Below the pieces are notes generated by a model. The model saw nothing but the letters and a program-made list of their open reading frames with translations. It was not told where the DNA came from and made no database searches. The translations under genes were made by a program, and so were the position numbers. Below are positions 5,850-8,818 of a stretch of DNA of 8,818 bases, piece by piece; position 1 is the first letter of the stretch, and every line of letters begins with the position of its first letter. The stretch comes from SZAS-103 sp038234715 (lineage in GTDB: Bacteria; Pseudomonadota; Gammaproteobacteria; Xanthomonadales; Xanthomonadaceae): contig JBBQTD010000063.1 in NCBI GenBank assembly GCA_038234715.1, forward strand, positions 1-8,818. The letters are read 5' to 3'.

Positions 5850-6064
5850 CCGCTGCGATCGGTAGCCGAATCACGGTCGCTCCAGCACATCGCGTATTCG
5901 CGAGACGGAAAACGTGCATGGCCCCCAATGAAATCCAGCGCGTCGATGCGCACTATGCCGTCTTCGAACTCGACCAGCGCGTGTGCTGTGGTCGCTGTCT
6001 TGTGCGGTGGCACTAGCGTCGCCGACGCCTTGCGCAAACCGAACAGGCGTTCGAAAAACTTCAT
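5846..6064 (-). CDS. Hypothetical protein, probably 3'-truncated
   Basis: This is a 72-residue frame starting MKFFERLFGL and continuing HALVEFEDGIVRIDALDFIGGHARFPSREYAMCWSDRDS. I do not recognise the family. The start is clean: a TGA lies two codons before the ATG, and an AGGGG sequence about ten bases upstream could be its ribosome binding site. Codon use looks like that of a real gene. The pattern of a conserved-looking ...GGHARFPSREYAMCWSD... near the C-terminus resembles the opening of a longer protein. The frame ends where the DUF488 stub is also cut, so it has probably lost its 3' part. It follows tnpA on the same strand with a 63-bp gap, so it could be transposon cargo or the flanking gene. 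It could also be expressed by read-through from tnpA. Confidence 0.45.
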   Translation of the reverse strand: MKFFERLFGLRKASATLVPPHKTATTAHALVEFEDGIVRIDALDFIGGHARFPSREYAMCWSDRDSATDRSG

Positions 6065-6069
6065 CGGTC

Positions 6070-6082
6070 ACCAGCCCCTGGT
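6070..6082 (-). other. Inverted repeat over the putative ribosome binding site of the 5846-6064 ORF
   Basis: On the - strand, ACCAG-GGG-CTGGT forms a 5-bp inverted repeat whose loop and left arm contain the AGGGG that would serve the ATG at 6064. A hairpin here could limit translation of the small ORF unless ribosomes or polymerase come through from tnpA. The stem is short and may be chance. Confidence 0.25.
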
Positions 6083-6127
6083 CTCTTCGTTCGGCTCGCC
6101 GCGCAGCAGGGTGGAGCACGTGAGAAA

Positions 6128-8818
6128 TCAACCGCGCTTGCGCTCGCGTGCAGCTGGCTTGAGCAGCATCGCGCGGTATTTCTCGATCCCGAAACGGAAC
6201 AATCCACGGAAGTTGATGTGGCTAGAGTGCGCCGGACCCATGCGGGCAATCCACGTGTCTTCGACTGTCGTTCCGCTCTTGCGCCAGCGGTCAACCACCG
6301 CCTGCATGTGATGCGTATTCCAGGCGAGCACCAGATTGGTCAGGAGCGTGTGCGAACCGGATATTGCCATCAACTCGTCGCGCCGCCGGCCGCGATCTGC
6401 AGCGATCTTTCCCGAATAGACGGTGCGCTGCAGTTGATGGACCGATTCGCCCCGATTGAGGACCGTGTGGATCTCCCTGCGGAATTCCGCATTGGTGAAG
6501 TAGTCGCAAAGGAAGACTGTCCGCAGCAGGCGGCCCAGATGGTCCGCCGCCTTGTGGATGGGATCGCTCTTGGCCGCGCTCCCGAGTCGAACCGTCATCA
6601 CCGAAGCACTGACGCGGCCGCTCATGATCGAAGCGCCTACTCGCAACAGATCATCCCAGCCAACTCGAATCGTCTTGAGAGACACGCGTCCGGCCACCAG
6701 ACCATCCAGTCCTTCGGGAATGGCGATTGCGCGCGTCAGGAACATCTTGCGCTCTTTGAGGTTGCGTAATTGCGGGCACAAATCGAACCCTTGGGATTTG
6801 GCGATCGTCATTCCGACGTTGGTGTAGCCGTGGGTATCGACAGCCAGACGGGTCAGGGGTGTGTCCTCGGTCGCCTGGTTGTACCGGACGACGCCCTCAA
6901 TAGCAGGACCATCCTGCCTCGTGTTGAGGACAATCGCCTGGTCATAAATGATGCTGTGCTGATCCAGCACGTGGGTGTACAGGCCCACCGCATACGTGCG
7001 CCGGCGCGGATCGATGCGCGCGTTCCACAGATTTCGGGACGCATCCACGCTCATCATGTCGCTCGAGCCGAGCGTGCCGCGTCCCCACAGTCGCGTGATC
7101 TCATGACTCTTCTGGAATTCGTTGACGCGCTGGTTGGCCAACCGCAGCCGTCCCGGGTACTCCAGAGCGCGCATGGCCGTAGCGACATGGGCCGGATCGA
7201 GCTGCGGGGTCATCGCGGCAACGCCCTTGGCGTCGGTTTCGGTGCCGTGCGCGATCAGGGCCGCGTAAAGGGCAATCAGCTCGTGCTCGCTGGTTGCTCG
7301 GCGCCCCAGAAGAATCCCGCTGAAGTTGGTCAACGAATCCATCTCGAGGATCAGGTCCGGAAACTGCACATCGCCGATCAGCGCGAACATATGATCGAGC
7401 GCTCGCTTGGGCTCGATGTCCTCCGGTTGCGCCTCCAGGGCCGGCAGGTGGATCGTGCCGTTGGCATCCAAGGTAACTTCACCGGCTTCCGCAGCCTCGG
7501 CGAGCGCTGTGAGTCCGGTCGCGATGACTTTTTCGAGAGAGGCCAGGAATTTGTCCGGTTTTGCGGGCAGCTTCAATGCTCGGATGTACTTGGTCTTCGT
7601 CCGCTTCCATTCATCCGGCGGAATCAGCATTTGGTCCCGCTCGCGAAACGTCAGGCTGTGGTCAACCCAGATGGATCCGCGACGAAGGCCGGCGCGCAAT
7701 GCGAGTGCCGTGGAAGCCTCAAGCGCACGCATCGCCTTCTTGCGGTCGTCCCCGTCGACCATGCCACGCCATACCTTGTCGACTGTTACTTCCGTATCGC
7801 TAGGCAACTCGGTGGCTCCCGACGCGTGCAGCGCGTGAAGGATCTCCAGTTGCTTGAGCGCCGTTGCGTCAGGTAGGCCTTTGAATTCGATCGTGGAGAT
7901 CAACGACAGCAGCGATCGAACACGTACCGCATCGTCGGTGAGCGCAGCGCGGACAACAGAAGCGTGCGAGACAGGCGAGAAATCGCCGAGAGTACCGATG
8001 ACGTTGGAGATGGCCTCGCACCTTTGATCAGATGTCCGGTCCTTGTCTTCGAGGATCTGCTTGATATCCCCGAGGCCCTTTCGGTAGGCCGCCGCACCGA
8101 CGCCCTGACGCGACAGCGTCTTGTCGTTCGCGCGACGGGTCAAGTCTGAAACCCGACGCGCAACCTGATGTAGGTAGCTGTCCGTCAGCTCCAGCAGCAT
8201 GGTGCGGAGAAAGCAGATCGCTTCGAGGACCTGGGTGTCCTCCTTGAGGCGCTTCGAATCCGACGGTGGACGACCTGCAATCGCCCGCGCGTAGATCTTC
8301 TGTCGCTCCAAGGTCACCTTGTTGAGATTCCAAGTTGCAGCGCCGAGGCCCTTGAGGTATTCGATCTTCTTCGACGTCTCAGCAAGCGTGGAAGGGCTAT
8401 GTTTTCGCGGCGGCGTACGTAGCCACTCCAGGACAGTGCCTCCCCCTGGCTGACGGACCTCGAACAACGCCTTGATGCACGCTTTGCGTCGCTCGGCGGG
8501 AACGGCTGCCTTGATGGCCTTCAGGATGTCGCCTTCCACCGCCGCGAACGCTTCGCGGGCCAGATCGCGTATGACGCGTTCTGAGGAAATGAGAATCTTT
8601 TGGTCAAACAGCCAATGCATGCCCGCCGTGACCAACTCGTCGACCGTGGCAACGGCTCCGGCCTGAGCCGAAAGCACGCTAGCCAGTTCAGCCGACGTGG
8701 ACTTGGATGCTGGCTGGATCCCGAGATGATCACGAGCCCATTTCTGGTGCTCGAAGGCTGTTTCTCTACGCTTGTAGATCGACCGTAGCGACGCGATGGC
8801 GGGGGCGCTGACCCCCAA
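6128..8818 (-). CDS. tnpA: Tn3-family transposase TnpA, N-terminus outside window
   Basis: This is the DDE transposase of a replicative Tn3-family transposon, which binds the terminal repeats and joins them to target DNA. The frame is open to the window edge, giving 896 codons of a protein usually near 980-1000 residues; about 90 N-terminal residues lie beyond 8818. The catalytic acids are all present: Asp in GTLGSSDMMS (codon at 7060-7058), Asp in VDTHGYTNVG (6838-6836) and Glu in VLNRGESVHQL (6448-6446). Other family signatures are LKERKMF, LVLAWNTHHMQAVVDRW and the C-terminal HINFRGLFRFGIEKY. There is no internal stop or frameshift, so the enzyme appears intact as far as seen. No resolvase gene or resolution site lies in the window. 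No GGGG-type end of the expected orientation follows the stop within 280 bp, so this side of the element may be truncated or may carry additional DNA. Confidence 0.96.
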   Translation of the reverse strand: MGVSAPAIASLRSIYKRRETAFEHQKWARDHLGIQPASKSTSAELASVLSAQAGAVATVDELVTAGMHWLFDQKILISSERVIRDLAREAFAAVEGDILKAIKAAVPAERRKACIKALFEVRQPGGGTVLEWLRTPPRKHSPSTLAETSKKIEYLKGLGAATWNLNKVTLERQKIYARAIAGRPPSDSKRLKEDTQVLEAICFLRTMLLELTDSYLHQVARRVSDLTRRANDKTLSRQGVGAAAYRKGLGDIKQILEDKDRTSDQRCEAISNVIGTLGDFSPVSHASVVRAALTDDAVRVRSLLSLISTIEFKGLPDATALKQLEILHALHASGATELPSDTEVTVDKVWRGMVDGDDRKKAMRALEASTALALRAGLRRGSIWVDHSLTFRERDQMLIPPDEWKRTKTKYIRALKLPAKPDKFLASLEKVIATGLTALAEAAEAGEVTLDANGTIHLPALEAQPEDIEPKRALDHMFALIGDVQFPDLILEMDSLTNFSGILLGRRATSEHELIALYAALIAHGTETDAKGVAAMTPQLDPAHVATAMRALEYPGRLRLANQRVNEFQKSHEITRLWGRGTLGSSDMMSVDASRNLWNARIDPRRRTYAVGLYTHVLDQHSIIYDQAIVLNTRQDGPAIEGVVRYNQATEDTPLTRLAVDTHGYTNVGMTIAKSQGFDLCPQLRNLKERKMFLTRAIAIPEGLDGLVAGRVSLKTIRVGWDDLLRVGASIMSGRVSASVMTVRLGSAAKSDPIHKAADHLGRLLRTVFLCDYFTNAEFRREIHTVLNRGESVHQLQRTVYSGKIAADRGRRRDELMAISGSHTLLTNLVLAWNTHHMQAVVDRWRKSGTTVEDTWIARMGPAHSSHINFRGLFRFGIEKYRAMLLKPAARERKRG

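Noticed and set aside
6770..7876. 368-codon + strand frame opposite tnpA
   Set aside because: The - strand encodes an unmistakable Tn3 transposase with catalytic residues in this interval. The + frame has no recognisable motif.

Overview
The window is GC-rich and has the codon use of a high-GC proteobacterium, probably beta- or gamma-proteobacterial; the sequence does not settle which. It is a mosaic. The left half is compact and intact. The right half is broken by mobile-element debris and ends in a large Tn3-family transposase gene.

Left part (2-3408, all + strand): the C-terminal two thirds of an AAG/MPG-type 3-methyladenine DNA glycosylase, a 139-bp gap, then three tightly joined genes. 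These are a small single-domain cupin, a 64-residue protein with an ESFPASDPP motif, and a full-length quinol-dependent nitric oxide reductase (qNOR, norB/norZ). Each junction is an ATGA overlap, and only the first gene has a clear ribosome binding site. The trio therefore looks like one translationally coupled unit for reducing NO to N2O at the membrane, with two small partners of unknown role.

Middle (3409-5571): an inverted repeat spans the norB stop. Next comes a short relic of an IS5-family element (a transposase fragment plus a probable terminal repeat). A complete YeaO-type DUF488 gene follows on the - strand, with a possible 15-codon leader peptide upstream. A ClC chloride channel/transporter gene with two C-terminal CBS domains has lost its 5' end. 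Its homology starts near a 38-bp sequence at 4087-4124 that resembles a Tn3-family terminal repeat, oriented so that the element would lie to its left.

Right part (5572-8818): a 36-codon stub of a second DUF488 protein, of the HST-motif subtype, stops abruptly near 5845. It faces a small - strand reading frame that ends at the same place, so this is a probable recombination breakpoint. The rest is the - strand tnpA of a Tn3-family transposon. All three catalytic acidic residues are visible; its N-terminus runs off the window. No Tn3 end of the expected orientation is visible between tnpA and the breakpoint.

Overall, a nitric-oxide-detoxification/respiration module sits beside a region repeatedly cut by at least two transposon families. 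I see no CRISPR array, tRNA or rRNA. The least explained parts are the coupled cupin/small protein/qNOR unit, the leader-like ORF at 4017-4064 and the two junctions near 4124 and 5845.
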